From Myxococcales bacterium (GTDB lineage: Bacteria > Myxococcota_A > Polyangia > Polyangiales > Polyangiaceae): 64,000 bases of DNA. Where the stretch lies: assembly GCA_016712525.1 (NCBI GenBank), contig JADJQX010000001.1, positions 2,317,501 through 2,381,500 on the forward strand. Direction: 5' to 3'. A program made the position numbers and the translations under genes. Position 1 is the stretch's first letter. Each line of letters begins with the position of its first letter. The notes under the pieces are model-generated. The model did not search any database. It was not told the DNA's origin and worked only from the letters and a program-made list of their open reading frames with translations. This document shows positions 26,299 to 35,201 of this stretch, one piece after another.

Positions 26299-27795
26299 TT
26301 ACCACTTCATCGTGCCGAACACCGGGATCCCGAGGCGATCGCGGACGTGGCGGGGCTCGAAGAAGATGCCCGAGAACCGATCGGCGATCGCCGCGGTGGC
26401 GAGCGCCGCGAGGACGGTGAGCGCGAGCCCGAGGAGGGCGGCGATGAGGCCCGATGGGCGCTTCGGCCCCGGGGGGAGCTCGGCCGGGCGCGTGACCGAG
26501 TAGCGGCGCTTGAACCCGGCTTCTTCGCTCTGGGCCTGGATGCGCGCGGCCTCGAGCTTGGTGGTGAGCTGATCGTACTTGTTGCGGGCCGTGTCGAACT
26601 CGGCCTGCACGTCGCTGATCGACTTGGGCCGTGCCGGGATACCCGCGTCGACCGCGGCCACGACCGGGATCGCGACTTGGCCGCCGGTGGGCTTCGGAGC
26701 TTCCTTCGGGGCCGCGTTCTTCTGCGCCTCGATTTGGGCGAGCACGTCGGCTTCTTGGGTCTTCAACGCGCTGAGCGCGGGCGGGTCCGCCTCGGCCGCG
26801 CGGATGCTGTCCTTCATCGCCTTCACGGAAGGGTGACCGTCGGCGTACTGCTGCTGGAGCTCTTGGAGCTGGTTCTTGAGCTGGCCGACACGTTGGGCGC
26901 GTTGGTCCTCGAGCGCCTGCTTTTCACCGCGAATCTGCTCGAGCTTCTTCACGAGCGCGGGATCGGCGCCGGGAGGGGGAGGAGCGGCCGCGGCGCGCGA
27001 GATGTACTTCTGGACGGTGGCGTCCGGCGCCTTCGTCGTGTTGATCTCGCGCTGGCGAATCGCAAGCTCGGTGGCCGCCGCGGCGACCTCGCCCTGCGCG
27101 CGGGCGACGTTCGACTCGAGGATCTTGAGCTGCTCGTTGATGGCGCCGATCTCGACGCCGTACCGCGCATCTTGGAAGTTTTTGATCGCGTTCGCGACGA
27201 TGTCCCGCGCGGCCGTCGGGTCGGACCACTCGACGAAGATGCTCACGGTGGCATCGTCGACGTTGACGCGGAGCTTCGCGTCGAGCGTCTTCATGAGCGC
27301 GTCGAACTTCTGCTCGTCCGTGAAGGGCGTCCCGCCGAGCTTCGAGCCGAGCTGGTCCATGATGCGGCGGTGCGGCTGGCGCATCGAGTCCCACCGCTCG
27401 ACGAGCTGCGCCTGCTTGATGAGCGCGAGGATGTTGTCGCGCGACTTGACCTGCTCCTCGAACTGCTTCGCGGTGGCCTTTTGCTCTTCGGGGCTCACGT
27501 ACGCGGCAGCAGCGCCGATCAGCGTGGCGCGCGTGACGAGCACCTTGCCTTCGACCTCGTACGATTTCGGGGCGAAAATGGCCGCGACGACCGTCATCGC
27601 GAGACAGATCGTGGACACGAAGGCCGTGAGCGCTTTGCGCCGCCCCGCAGCCTTTGCCGCGTCGCGTGCGCGATCCATGAGGCTCGTCTGCTCTTCGTCG
27701 TCCTGCCGCCCGCCGCCACGACGACCTCCGCCGCCGCCGCGCCCAGGGATGTTCAGCTTGTCCGCGGTCTGGAATAGGGTTCCGTCTTTCGCCAT
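26299..27795 (-). CDS. polysaccharide co-polymerase (Wzz/Wzc-like chain-length protein without kinase domain)
   Basis: A 498-residue inner-membrane protein. After a Gly/Arg-rich cytoplasmic N-terminus, helix 1 (about 57-75) leads into the Wzz domain (SYEVEGKVLVTRATLIGA), then a long coiled coil (about 190-370) and helix 2 (about 450-472), ending RLGIPVFGTMKW with the usual proline-rich motif nearby (TRPAELPPGPKRPSG). No Walker motifs or Tyr cluster follow, so it is the membrane half of a split Wzc-type system. The cytoplasmic partner may be the degenerate protein at 33741-34205. It should set polymer length with Wzy. Confidence 0.88.
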   Translation of the reverse strand: MAKDGTLFQTADKLNIPGRGGGGGRRGGGRQDDEEQTSLMDRARDAAKAAGRRKALTAFVSTICLAMTVVAAIFAPKSYEVEGKVLVTRATLIGAAAAYVSPEEQKATAKQFEEQVKSRDNILALIKQAQLVERWDSMRQPHRRIMDQLGSKLGGTPFTDEQKFDALMKTLDAKLRVNVDDATVSIFVEWSDPTAARDIVANAIKNFQDARYGVEIGAINEQLKILESNVARAQGEVAAAATELAIRQREINTTKAPDATVQKYISRAAAAPPPPGADPALVKKLEQIRGEKQALEDQRAQRVGQLKNQLQELQQQYADGHPSVKAMKDSIRAAEADPPALSALKTQEADVLAQIEAQKNAAPKEAPKPTGGQVAIPVVAAVDAGIPARPKSISDVQAEFDTARNKYDQLTTKLEAARIQAQSEEAGFKRRYSVTRPAELPPGPKRPSGLIAALLGLALTVLAALATAAIADRFSGIFFEPRHVRDRLGIPVFGTMKW

Positions 27796-27968
27796 CGCTC
27801 GGAGAGACCTCCGCGATCACGGTACCACACGCGATGACGCGCCTGGAACTTCCTCGCGGGTCGCGCTCCGCCAGCTGGCGTCACGTCCTCGGGCCCCTCA
27901 CCCCGCCACCGGGAGGCCGCGGTCGCGCGCGCTCGCGGTTCGATCCACGCAGCGATAACCGCGCGAGC

Positions 27969-29747
27969 CTATTCGATGATTTCGATGTCGGGTGGGGTGG
28001 GACCCACGGGCTTCGGCAGGTCGGCGGGCTTCAGTGGAGCTGGCGCAGACTTGCTCGGTGCCGGCGCGGGCGCGGCGCCTTGGGGAGGTGCCCACGTGGC
28101 CTTGGGGGCGGCGGCCGTCGTGGCAGCGGGCGCGATGGGAGCGATGGCCGATGGCAGCGCGGACGGGGCCTTCGGCAGCGCCGTGGCCGAGACGCCGAGC
28201 GGCATCGGAGGCACGCTGGCCGACGCGGACGGCACCGTCGCCGAGGGATGTGAGCCGTCTCCCGCGGCGCGGCTCGCCTTCATGTACACGCCGGCACCGG
28301 CGACGAGCGCGACGAGCGCGGCGAGACCGAGGGCGACGGGCCACAAAGGACGCCGCGGAATCCCATCGGGCTCGATGGGCGTCTCGGCGCCCGAGGGGTA
28401 CGAGCCATTGCCCGATTTCCCCCACTCGCCTGACTTGTCGAGGCCGGTGATGTCGATGTTGCTGCTCGAGGGAGGCTTGTCTTTCCCGTAGAAAAAGCCC
28501 GCGCGGCCCGAGTCGCTCACTTGCGGTACGGCGAGGTACTGGCCGCTCGCGGTGGCCATGGGCACCTGCCCCTCGGAGGTGCTTACGGTGGGGGCCACGA
28601 GGCCGTACGGGTTGTGCACGCCGATTTGGGTCGTCTCCAGGTCGGTCCGACGGCCGGGGACGATGTCGGGCGGGCCCGGCGGCGCTGGTTTGGCCTCGTA
28701 CGCGGAGATGCCGAGCAACGTCTTCACCGGGATGCCCGGCTCGGGGACCGGAGGAGGAACGGCGCGCATCGCGGGCTCGGACGGGGCGCTGTCCATCGTC
28801 GGCGCCTCGACGTTGACGAGCGTCCCGTCGGTGTTGCGCTCGGTGGAGCTGAGGCGCGTGGTCGACGGCGGCGGCGGGCGCATGCTCGCGTTTCGCGCGA
28901 GCGAGGACGCCTCTTTCAAGGCGTTTCGCATCTGCGTGATGGTCTGCCAGCGATCGTCTTTTTTGAACTGGAGGGCCTGATCGACGACGGCGACGATTCC
29001 GGGGGGGAGCTCGGGCATGACGCTCCCGAGCGAGCGCGCTTTGGCCGTGGCCGCCGCGAGGAGCTTCTGCTGCGTGCCCTCGACCGGGTGCACGTGCTCG
29101 CCCGTGAGCATCGTGAACATGATCGCGCCGACGGCGAAGATGTCGGACCGCGAATCGACCGCCTCGCGCGCGCCGAGGGCCTGCTCGGGAGCCATGTAGG
29201 CGGGCGTGCCGAGCACCATGCCCACGAGCGACAGCTTGCTCACAGACTTCTTGTCGGAGAGCTTGGCGACGCCGAAGTCGAGCAGCTTGATTTGCCGGTC
29301 GGCGGTGAGAAAAACGTTCGACGGCTTGAGATCGCGATGGATCACGTTTCCGGCGTGCACGGCGGCCAGCACGTCCATGATGGCGTCGATGATGCTGATC
29401 GTGGTCTCGAGGCTGAGCTTCGGGCCCGCGGCCTCGCGGTAGTCTTCGAGGGTCTCGCCCTCGAGCATCTCCATGGCGAGGAACGGGCAGCCCTCGTCCG
29501 TCATGCCGTCGTCGAAGACGCGGACGATGCCGGGGTGCTTCACGACGTTGGCGAGGTACCCCTCGGAGAGGAAGCGCTCGACCACGGCGTCGTCGTTCGC
29601 GAGCTGGCCGTGGAGGATCTTGAGCGCGGCACGGGACCCGTTTCGGTGGGTCACGGCATACACGGCGGCCATCGAGCCCGCTCCCAAGAGGGAGTCGACT
29701 CGCCATTTGCCGATGACCGTTCCTATCCGCCGCTCTTCGAAGCCCAT
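27969..29747 (-). CDS. membrane-anchored Ser/Thr protein kinase
   Basis: A 592-residue Hanks-type kinase. The catalytic domain (about 10-275) has GKWRVDSLLGAGSMAAVY, the catalytic Lys in AALKIL, HRDLKPSNVFL, a canonical DFG in KLLDFGVAKLS, and APEQ. A linker of about 160 residues follows, then one transmembrane helix (WPVALGLAALVALVAGAGVYM) and an Ala/Pro-rich extracytoplasmic tail with no recognised sensor. It sits between the PCP and polymerase genes, the second kinase in the polysaccharide block. ATG 29747 gives MGFEERRIG; a GTG at 29813 would add 22 residues and is less likely. Confidence 0.88.
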   Translation of the reverse strand: MGFEERRIGTVIGKWRVDSLLGAGSMAAVYAVTHRNGSRAALKILHGQLANDDAVVERFLSEGYLANVVKHPGIVRVFDDGMTDEGCPFLAMEMLEGETLEDYREAAGPKLSLETTISIIDAIMDVLAAVHAGNVIHRDLKPSNVFLTADRQIKLLDFGVAKLSDKKSVSKLSLVGMVLGTPAYMAPEQALGAREAVDSRSDIFAVGAIMFTMLTGEHVHPVEGTQQKLLAAATAKARSLGSVMPELPPGIVAVVDQALQFKKDDRWQTITQMRNALKEASSLARNASMRPPPPSTTRLSSTERNTDGTLVNVEAPTMDSAPSEPAMRAVPPPVPEPGIPVKTLLGISAYEAKPAPPGPPDIVPGRRTDLETTQIGVHNPYGLVAPTVSTSEGQVPMATASGQYLAVPQVSDSGRAGFFYGKDKPPSSSNIDITGLDKSGEWGKSGNGSYPSGAETPIEPDGIPRRPLWPVALGLAALVALVAGAGVYMKASRAAGDGSHPSATVPSASASVPPMPLGVSATALPKAPSALPSAIAPIAPAATTAAAPKATWAPPQGAAPAPAPSKSAPAPLKPADLPKPVGPTPPDIEIIE

Positions 29748-29946
29748 GACTTGAGGGAGACTGCGAGGGTACCACGGAGCGCCTTGACGCGCCGCATTCT
29801 CGCGGGCCTTCACAGTGACAATTCTGCAACGCCTGCGCCCGAGCTCTCTCGGACGCGCGTCAGCCTACCCCAACCTCGCCCGACCTCCAAGCTCGTGGCT
29901 GGCGAAGGTGAGCGTTTGGCTTAAATCGCTTCGCTCGGGTCGCGTT

Positions 29947-31554
29947 TCAGGCCGGAGCGTCCTGGCCCTTGGCCTCGAGGCGCGCCGCCGTGGCGAAGGC
30001 GAGCGAGAAGAGAATGAGCGTGAGGTAGCTGTTCCAGCCCTGGTCACCCCAGATTTGGGCGAGGGTGGCGACTACCACGCCGATCGAAGCGAGGGCCGCG
30101 GCGCGCTCCACGGGTTGCTCCGCGGTGCGGTACGCGCGGATGCCCAGGGTCATCGTGGCGGGGTAGATGACCCACAACGCGGTGAACCCGACGACCCCGC
30201 CGACCGACCAGATCCAGAGCACGCCGTTGTGGGCGATGTAGCGGTAGAGCGCGAAGAGCTTCGAGATGTCGTAGACGAGGAGCTTCTCTTTGTACTCCCA
30301 GCCGAAGCCGGTGCCCACGATGGGGCTCTGGCTCATCGTGTAGATGAGGTTGTAGTTCTCGATGTCGCGTGACTCGCTCGAGTTGTCCTTCTGATCGAGG
30401 ACGCTCATGGCGAGCTTCGCGGGCTTCCACAGCGGAGAGTCGCCCTCGGCTTGGCTCCCCACGATGGTGTAGGCGAGCACGAGGCCCGCTACGACGAACG
30501 CGGCGCGCGTGACCTTGGCCTTCGTCGCGCTCGGCTTGAGCGACAGGTACATCATGGCCGGCGCGGCCCCGAGCGAGACGAACGCGAGTCGCCGGTTGTT
30601 GAGCGCCACGCCCACGAACACCGCCGCAGCGAGCGCGAGGCACCGGGTGACGACCCGCCGCTGCCGATCCTCGATCGCGTACGCAATGAGGCAGAAGATC
30701 GCGGTCGAGAAGAGGACCGTGTCGGCGTGGGTGGTGACGAAGAACCCCTCTTCCGTGCGGAATTTCCAGGCGAGCAGGAAATACGTCCCGAAGCAGAGCG
30801 CGCTCCTCGCCACGGCGACGGCCACGATGATGGTGCCGATGGCCGGCAGATCCTCGGTGCCGCGGAAGGCGTAGAGGAAGGCCATGGCCACGATGGGCAG
30901 CGTCAGGAGGTGGAGGATCTGGAAGAAGGACGGCTGGAGATTTCCGCCCCGCGCGAGGCCGAAGGCTTCGAGCGCGACCACCGCCACGAGGAAGGCCGTC
31001 AGCAGGTTCATGGCCTGCTTCGGCGGAGGCACGATGTCCTCGTTCCGGCGTGTCTCTCGCCTCGCTCGGTAGAGCAGGTAGAGCGCCCCGAAGAAGAAGA
31101 ACGGGAGCGACATGCCCGGCACGCCGGCGAAGTCCTTCAGGGAGGCGTAGAAGGCCACGTCGGCGAACGCGAGCGGTGGCTTCCAGAAGGTGGGGATGTC
31201 GGTCGCGGCCTCGAGGAAGAGCGCGGCCGCCAAGAAATGACGGGCGCTTATGTGCACCGGGTAGCGCGTGAGCGCGTGCGAGAGCAGGCCTCCCACGACG
31301 AGCGCGGCGACGATGTTGAGGATGCGCGACTGCGTCCCGATCGTGTAGGTGACCGCGGCCGAGACCACGAAGAGCCCGGCGATGATGCGCAGCGTGGGCT
31401 TCAGGTGGTTGTCGTCGAACGGGTCGACGTCCTCGGCGGCGGCCTCGCGATCGCCGAACTCGCCGAACCGTTGGCCGATGCGCCGCTGCATCGCCTCGAA
31501 CTGGAGCTGGGAAGACGACTTGGGGCGCTGCGGGCCGGGGCGGTAGTTGCTCAC
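29947..31554 (-). CDS. Wzy-type polymerase / O-antigen ligase-like membrane protein
   Basis: A 535-residue polytopic protein with about 12 hydrophobic helices and one large periplasmic loop (DQKDNSSESRDIENYNLIYT, SPIVGTGFGWEYKEK, YRYIAHNGVLWIWSVGG) carrying the G-x-G-x-G/H-N pattern of the Wzy_C/O-antigen ligase family. It would polymerise repeat units at the periplasmic face. GTG 31554 lies 4 bases after the esterase stop, with GGTGAG just upstream, so esterase and polymerase are translationally linked. Polymerase rather than ligase is chosen because a full Wzx/PCP/OPX set surrounds it. Confidence 0.87.
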   Translation of the reverse strand: MSNYRPGPQRPKSSSQLQFEAMQRRIGQRFGEFGDREAAAEDVDPFDDNHLKPTLRIIAGLFVVSAAVTYTIGTQSRILNIVAALVVGGLLSHALTRYPVHISARHFLAAALFLEAATDIPTFWKPPLAFADVAFYASLKDFAGVPGMSLPFFFFGALYLLYRARRETRRNEDIVPPPKQAMNLLTAFLVAVVALEAFGLARGGNLQPSFFQILHLLTLPIVAMAFLYAFRGTEDLPAIGTIIVAVAVARSALCFGTYFLLAWKFRTEEGFFVTTHADTVLFSTAIFCLIAYAIEDRQRRVVTRCLALAAAVFVGVALNNRRLAFVSLGAAPAMMYLSLKPSATKAKVTRAAFVVAGLVLAYTIVGSQAEGDSPLWKPAKLAMSVLDQKDNSSESRDIENYNLIYTMSQSPIVGTGFGWEYKEKLLVYDISKLFALYRYIAHNGVLWIWSVGGVVGFTALWVIYPATMTLGIRAYRTAEQPVERAAALASIGVVVATLAQIWGDQGWNSYLTLILFSLAFATAARLEAKGQDAPA

Positions 31555-31558
31555 GAGC

Positions 31559-32788
31559 TCACCAGCACGTCTTCGATTGGATGGCCCGGACGAGCTGGCG
31601 GCCCGTGAGCTCCTGCGTCGTGGGGCTCGGGTGGCCGTCGCAGCCGAGGCCGTCTCGGGCGCTGCGCTGCTCCGAGAACTGCATGTAGTACACACGCGAG
31701 TCGCCCGAGCCCTCGACGATCGATCGAAGCGAGGCGTCGGCGCGGGTACGAATGTCGGGCCCGTTCGTGTTGCTGATCATCGTCGAGAGGGCGAAAAAGA
31801 TGTGTGAATCTGGGTACTTGCCGCGGATGGTGCGGACGAGCTCCCGGCCCCTCGTGACGAACGTCGCGTCGTCGACGCCGAAGAGGTAGTCGTTCGTGCC
31901 GAGGTTCACGACCACGACCTGCGGCGCCGACTCTTTGGGGAACGTATAGGGGAGGGCGACCTCGGGGCCGCCGGGCACGCCGCGCGGGATGGTCGTCGCG
32001 AAGATCTCGGGCATGGCATCGGCGATGGTCCCCGCGACCTTCTTGGAGGGCTGCCCGCCGTCGTCGCCGTCGTCGTTGCGGGAGAGGCCCTTGCCCGACC
32101 AACACACCGTCGAGAGCTCGGCGTCGAGCGTCTCTGCGGCGATCGCCGCGTACGTGCGCGAGTGGCGCTGGGTCGCGAACGTGAACGGGCAGGAGCCGTC
32201 ACTGCCGAGCACGCCGTAGCCGCAGGAGATCGAGTCGCCGATGACCTCGATGCGCCGCGGACGAACGCGCGCCGGCTCGTATTTTCCGCCTGCCGCGAGC
32301 TCGAAGCCCTCGAACCGCGCGAGCCCTCCGTTGGCCTCGAACTCGCGACGGACCTCGACCTCGTGGACGGCCGTCGGGTCGAGGCCTTCGGCGAGCACGT
32401 AGCGCGACCGCCCGGGGCGCGCCGCGAGCTCCGAGGTGACGCCGTCGACCTTGACCGTGAGCACGCGGGGCTCTCGCGCGGGGTTGAACGTGTCGGCGCC
32501 TTCGGGGAGCGCGATGTTCGCGGCCACGCCGCTGCCCGTGAACCGCGCGGTCATGCGCGAGCCGGAGTAGACGAACTCCCCGCGCGGCGAAAAACGGCCG
32601 ACGAGGTGCGGCGCGGCGGGTCCCGTGAGCGTGCTCGGTCCTTCTTTGGGGCCCGCGGAGCAGTCGGCGGGGGCGCCCGTCACGTCGCCGTCGGGGCCGG
32701 GCTCGTCGGGGTCGACGATGTTCAGCACGCAGGCGCTCGATCCGAGCGCGGCGGCGAGGAGGAGGGGAAATGCGCCTGGGCGAAACAC
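31559..32788 (-). CDS. SGNH-type carbohydrate esterase (CE2-like) lipoprotein
   Basis: A 409-residue exported enzyme. Signal with lipobox at Cys20 (GSSAC), an N-terminal beta-sandwich (about 60-170), then an SGNH hydrolase domain: nucleophile motif GDSIS (Ser about 185), VVVNLGTNDY (block III) and CDGHPSP carrying the Asp/His pair near residue 384. The two-domain layout matches CE2 acetyl esterases, which remove O-acetyl groups from sugars. Coupling to the polymerase gene suggests it trims acetylation of the exported polymer, opposing the acetyltransferases here. The GTG start is 9 bases after TAACGT. Confidence 0.83.
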   Translation of the reverse strand: MFRPGAFPLLLAAALGSSACVLNIVDPDEPGPDGDVTGAPADCSAGPKEGPSTLTGPAAPHLVGRFSPRGEFVYSGSRMTARFTGSGVAANIALPEGADTFNPAREPRVLTVKVDGVTSELAARPGRSRYVLAEGLDPTAVHEVEVRREFEANGGLARFEGFELAAGGKYEPARVRPRRIEVIGDSISCGYGVLGSDGSCPFTFATQRHSRTYAAIAAETLDAELSTVCWSGKGLSRNDDGDDGGQPSKKVAGTIADAMPEIFATTIPRGVPGGPEVALPYTFPKESAPQVVVVNLGTNDYLFGVDDATFVTRGRELVRTIRGKYPDSHIFFALSTMISNTNGPDIRTRADASLRSIVEGSGDSRVYYMQFSEQRSARDGLGCDGHPSPTTQELTGRQLVRAIQSKTCW

Positions 32789-32797
32789 GTCTCTCGT

Positions 32798-32803
32798 ACG
32801 TTA
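32798..32803 (-). promoter_or_regulatory. -10-like hexamer TAACGT before the esterase-polymerase pair
   Basis: On the minus strand TAACGT ends 9 bases before GTG 32788. It lies in the divergent region shared with the PEBP gene, which has TATTCT on the plus strand near 32847. Confidence 0.4.
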
Positions 32804-32897
32804 GCAGGGTTTCCCCCTTGCCGATCGAGCCAAAAAGAGGGTCCTATTCTCGGGGAGCGTCCGCACGCTCGTTCTCTCTTCCCTTCGGAGCGCGTCC

Positions 32898-33671
32898 ATG
32901 GCCCATCGTATCGTTCGAAACGTCGGTCGCTCGGCGGCGGTCTTCGCCCTGGCCTCGGCGCTCGCGGCCGCCTGCTCGTCCACGCCCGACCCGGCCCCCG
33001 CCGACGCCGCGGCTCCCGATGGGGCGACCAGCTCGACCGACGCGTCGAAGCCCGACACGAGCGTGGCCGACACGGGAGCTCCCGACACGAGCCGCCCCGA
33101 CGCCTCCGCCTCCGACGCGAGCGACGCCGCCCCGACGGACGCCGAGGTCCCCGACGCTGCCGACGCAGCCGATGCGGCCCCCGCGCCGATGGTGCTCACG
33201 AGCCTCACGCTGACGAACGGGGGCCGTTTCCCCGCGGCCCACACCTGCAATGGCGCCAACACCTCGCCGGCCCTCTCGTGGACCGCCGGCCCGCCCGGAA
33301 CGCAGAGCTACGCCGTGGTCATGAAGGACCTCACCGTCCCGAACCAACACTGGACCCTCTACGATATCCCCTCGACTACGCTCGCGATTCCGGCGGGTGT
33401 GCCCTTTGGTTACATGCCCGGCGCCCCGGCGCCCGCGGGCTCCAAACATGGGTTCGTCACCTTCTCGACCTCGTCGTACGGGTACCTCGGGCCGTGCCCC
33501 CCGCGGCCCGGCGACCACGACTATGTCTTCACCGTGTACGCCCTCTCCGGCGCGACGCTCTCCGGCGCGGCCATGGGCGACACCCCCGAGTCGCTCGAGA
33601 CGAAGATCAAGGCGCAGAAGGTGAACGCCGGCGCCGAGGCCTCGCTCGCCTCGAAATACAAGCAGCCGTGA
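32898..33671 (+). CDS. PEBP-family (YbhB/YbcL-like) lipoprotein
   Basis: A 257-residue lipoprotein with lipobox Cys26, a 70-residue Ala/Asp/Pro linker of repeated PDAS/PDT units, then a phosphatidylethanolamine-binding-protein domain: FPAAHTCNGANTSPALSW, SYAVVMKDL, HWTLYDIP, GYLGPCPPRPGDHDYVFTVYAL and a C-terminal basic segment. The conserved pocket Asp and His residues are present. In bacteria this family is poorly understood; anion or phospholipid-headgroup binding is possible. It diverges from the CE2-like gene and precedes the plus-strand tail of the polysaccharide locus. Confidence 0.85.
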   Translation: MAHRIVRNVGRSAAVFALASALAAACSSTPDPAPADAAAPDGATSSTDASKPDTSVADTGAPDTSRPDASASDASDAAPTDAEVPDAADAADAAPAPMVLTSLTLTNGGRFPAAHTCNGANTSPALSWTAGPPGTQSYAVVMKDLTVPNQHWTLYDIPSTTLAIPAGVPFGYMPGAPAPAGSKHGFVTFSTSSYGYLGPCPPRPGDHDYVFTVYALSGATLSGAAMGDTPESLETKIKAQKVNAGAEASLASKYKQP

Positions 33672-33724
33672 CGCGGTTCGTGCCGAGCCGAACGGCAAGT
33701 TGTCCTTTGGATGTCGAATTCCGG

Positions 33725-33730
33725 TAGAGT
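33725..33730 (+). promoter_or_regulatory. -10-like hexamer TAGAGT before the BY-kinase-like gene
   Basis: TAGAGT ends 10 bases before ATG 33741 and would drive this gene, the WecG/CpsF gene and the small membrane protein. Confidence 0.4.
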
Positions 33731-33740
33731 GGCGAAACCC

Positions 33741-34205
33741 ATGACGACCCCGGGCTCCACTGGCCAGGCCGCAGCAGCGACTCTCGGCAACCCCGTCTGG
33801 CAGCGACTCTGGCTCCGCTGCCACCAATCCGACTGGCAGTCGCTCGCCCTCGTCGGCTCGAGCAAACGCGACCCCGAGGCCATGCTCGAGATCGCCCAAG
33901 GCCTCGCCCGCATCGGCAAAGAGCTCGGGCAGGAGCTGGCCGTGTTCGACGCGCGTGCCATCGGCCTCGTCGACATGGACGGCACGCTCCAACAGATCAA
34001 GGCGCTCACGGTCAAGGGCAAGCGCTGCTTGGTCGTACTGAACCTCGTCTCCGAGAACGCGACCACGGTGCCGATGGTGCAGAGCCTCGACGCCGCCTTG
34101 CTCGGGGTGTTCATCGGGGAGACCACGGTCGTCGCCGCCTCGCGCACGATCGACGAGTCCGGGCGCGCGAAGTTCCTGGGCTCGATCGTCCTCGAACAGA
34201 AATGA
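33741..34205 (+). CDS. degenerate BY-kinase/ParA-fold-like protein of the polysaccharide locus
   Basis: A 154-residue cytoplasmic protein without a named family. Its order of segments follows Wzc/CpsD-type BY-kinases: LALVGSSKRDPEAMLEIAQGLARIGKELG in the P-loop/helix-1 position, LAVFDAR in the Walker A' position, KRCLVVLNL in the Walker B position, then VQSLDAALLGVFIGETTVVAAS and KFLGSIVL. The GxxGxGKT loop is absent (SSKRDPEA) and there is no Tyr tail, so it should not bind ATP like a kinase. With the kinase-less PCP at 26299 it may be a pseudokinase partner. Structural resemblance is inferred by eye. It is 7 bases before the GT26 gene. Confidence 0.55.
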   Translation: MTTPGSTGQAAAATLGNPVWQRLWLRCHQSDWQSLALVGSSKRDPEAMLEIAQGLARIGKELGQELAVFDARAIGLVDMDGTLQQIKALTVKGKRCLVVLNLVSENATTVPMVQSLDAALLGVFIGETTVVAASRTIDESGRAKFLGSIVLEQK

Positions 34206-34212
34206 GCGCGGC

Positions 34213-34998
34213 ATGAGCGCGACCCGCATCCGCATCGGGAGAGTGCCGATCGACGTGCTCTCGTTCGAGGCCGCGCTCGACGCCGTGCTCACGCTCTCGG
34301 ATCGTGGCAAGGGCGGCTTCGTGGTCACGCCCAACGTCGACCACGTGGTGCTGGCCGAAGAAAACCCAGCGTTTCTCGCAGCTTACGAGGCCGCGAGCCT
34401 CAGCCTGGCGGACGGGTTCCCCGTCGTGGTCACCTCGAAGCTCATGCCGACGCGCCTGCCCGCGAAGGTGTCGGGCTCGGACCTCGTGCCCCCGCTCATG
34501 GCGCTCTGCGAGGCCAAGAAGAAGAGCGTGTACCTGCTCGGCGCGGGCCCGGGCGTGGCCGAGCTCGCGGCGAAGAAGCTCGTCGAGAAGCACCCGTCGC
34601 TCGTGATCGCCGGCGTCGACGCGCCCATGGTCGATCTGTCGAAGCCCAAAGAGTCGCGGGCGGGCATCGTCGAGAAGGTCGTCGCGGCCAAGCCCGACAT
34701 CGTGCTCGTCGCCTTCGGCGCGCCCAAACAAGAGCTGTTCTGCCACGAAATCGCCGAGGCCGTGGCGCCCGCGGTGCTGCTCGGCATCGGGGCGACGCTC
34801 GACTTCATCGCGGGGACCGTGAAGCGCGCCCCGGCCTGGATGAGCCGCGCGGGGCTCGAGTGGGCCTACCGCCTCGGCCAAGAGCCACGGAGGCTCGCGC
34901 ACCGGTATTTCGTGAGAGATCCGCAGTACCTCGGCATCGTCCTCCGGCAGTATCTCGGCGATCGTAGGGCGGGGCGGGGCTTCGGAGAGGTGCCCTGA
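34213..34998 (+). CDS. WecG/TagA/CpsF family glycosyltransferase (GT26)
   Basis: A 261-residue GT26 enzyme of typical length. Family motifs: RIGRVPIDVLSFEAALDAVL, TPNVDHVVLAEENPAF, SLADGFPVVVTSKL, VSGSDLVPPLM, VYLLGAGPGVAELAAKKL, IVLVAFGAPKQELF and GIGATLDFIAGTVKRAPAWM. The Asp in the ADG segment and the C-terminal membrane-associating helices match the family. It would add a second or later sugar to the lipid-linked intermediate. It is in an operon with the BY-kinase-like gene upstream and the small membrane protein one base downstream. Confidence 0.93.
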   Translation: MSATRIRIGRVPIDVLSFEAALDAVLTLSDRGKGGFVVTPNVDHVVLAEENPAFLAAYEAASLSLADGFPVVVTSKLMPTRLPAKVSGSDLVPPLMALCEAKKKSVYLLGAGPGVAELAAKKLVEKHPSLVIAGVDAPMVDLSKPKESRAGIVEKVVAAKPDIVLVAFGAPKQELFCHEIAEAVAPAVLLGIGATLDFIAGTVKRAPAWMSRAGLEWAYRLGQEPRRLAHRYFVRDPQYLGIVLRQYLGDRRAGRGFGEVP

Positions 34999-34999
34999 C

Positions 35000-35182
35000 A
35001 TGCAGAAGCTCCTCCTCTTTTCGCTGCTCGTCGTCACCCTGCTGATCCCGCTCTTCGCGTCGAACGGCGTCACCACGAAGCAGGCCATCCAGCGCAGCGT
35101 CGGCGCGACGATCGCGATGTGCCTTCTCTACATGCTGGGCCTGCTCTTCGTGTACCCGGGGCTCGAGAAGCGCCGCCGCTGA
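35000..35182 (+). CDS. 60-residue membrane protein of the polysaccharide locus
   Basis: A small hydrophobic protein with two predicted helices (about 3-20 and 36-54), a short polar loop (SNGVTTKQAIQRSVG) and a basic C-terminus GLEKRRR. It begins one base after the GT26 stop (TGACATG), so translation is probably coupled. No family is recognised. Operon position suggests a small accessory subunit of the assembly machinery. Confidence 0.65.
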   Translation: MQKLLLFSLLVVTLLIPLFASNGVTTKQAIQRSVGATIAMCLLYMLGLLFVYPGLEKRRR

Positions 35183-35201
35183 GCCGAGCGGCCTCGCGCC
35201 T

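Noticed and set aside
26299..34205. A canonical Wzc tyrosine kinase in the locus
   Set aside because: The PCP ends after its second helix without Walker motifs, and the only candidate partner lacks the P-loop.
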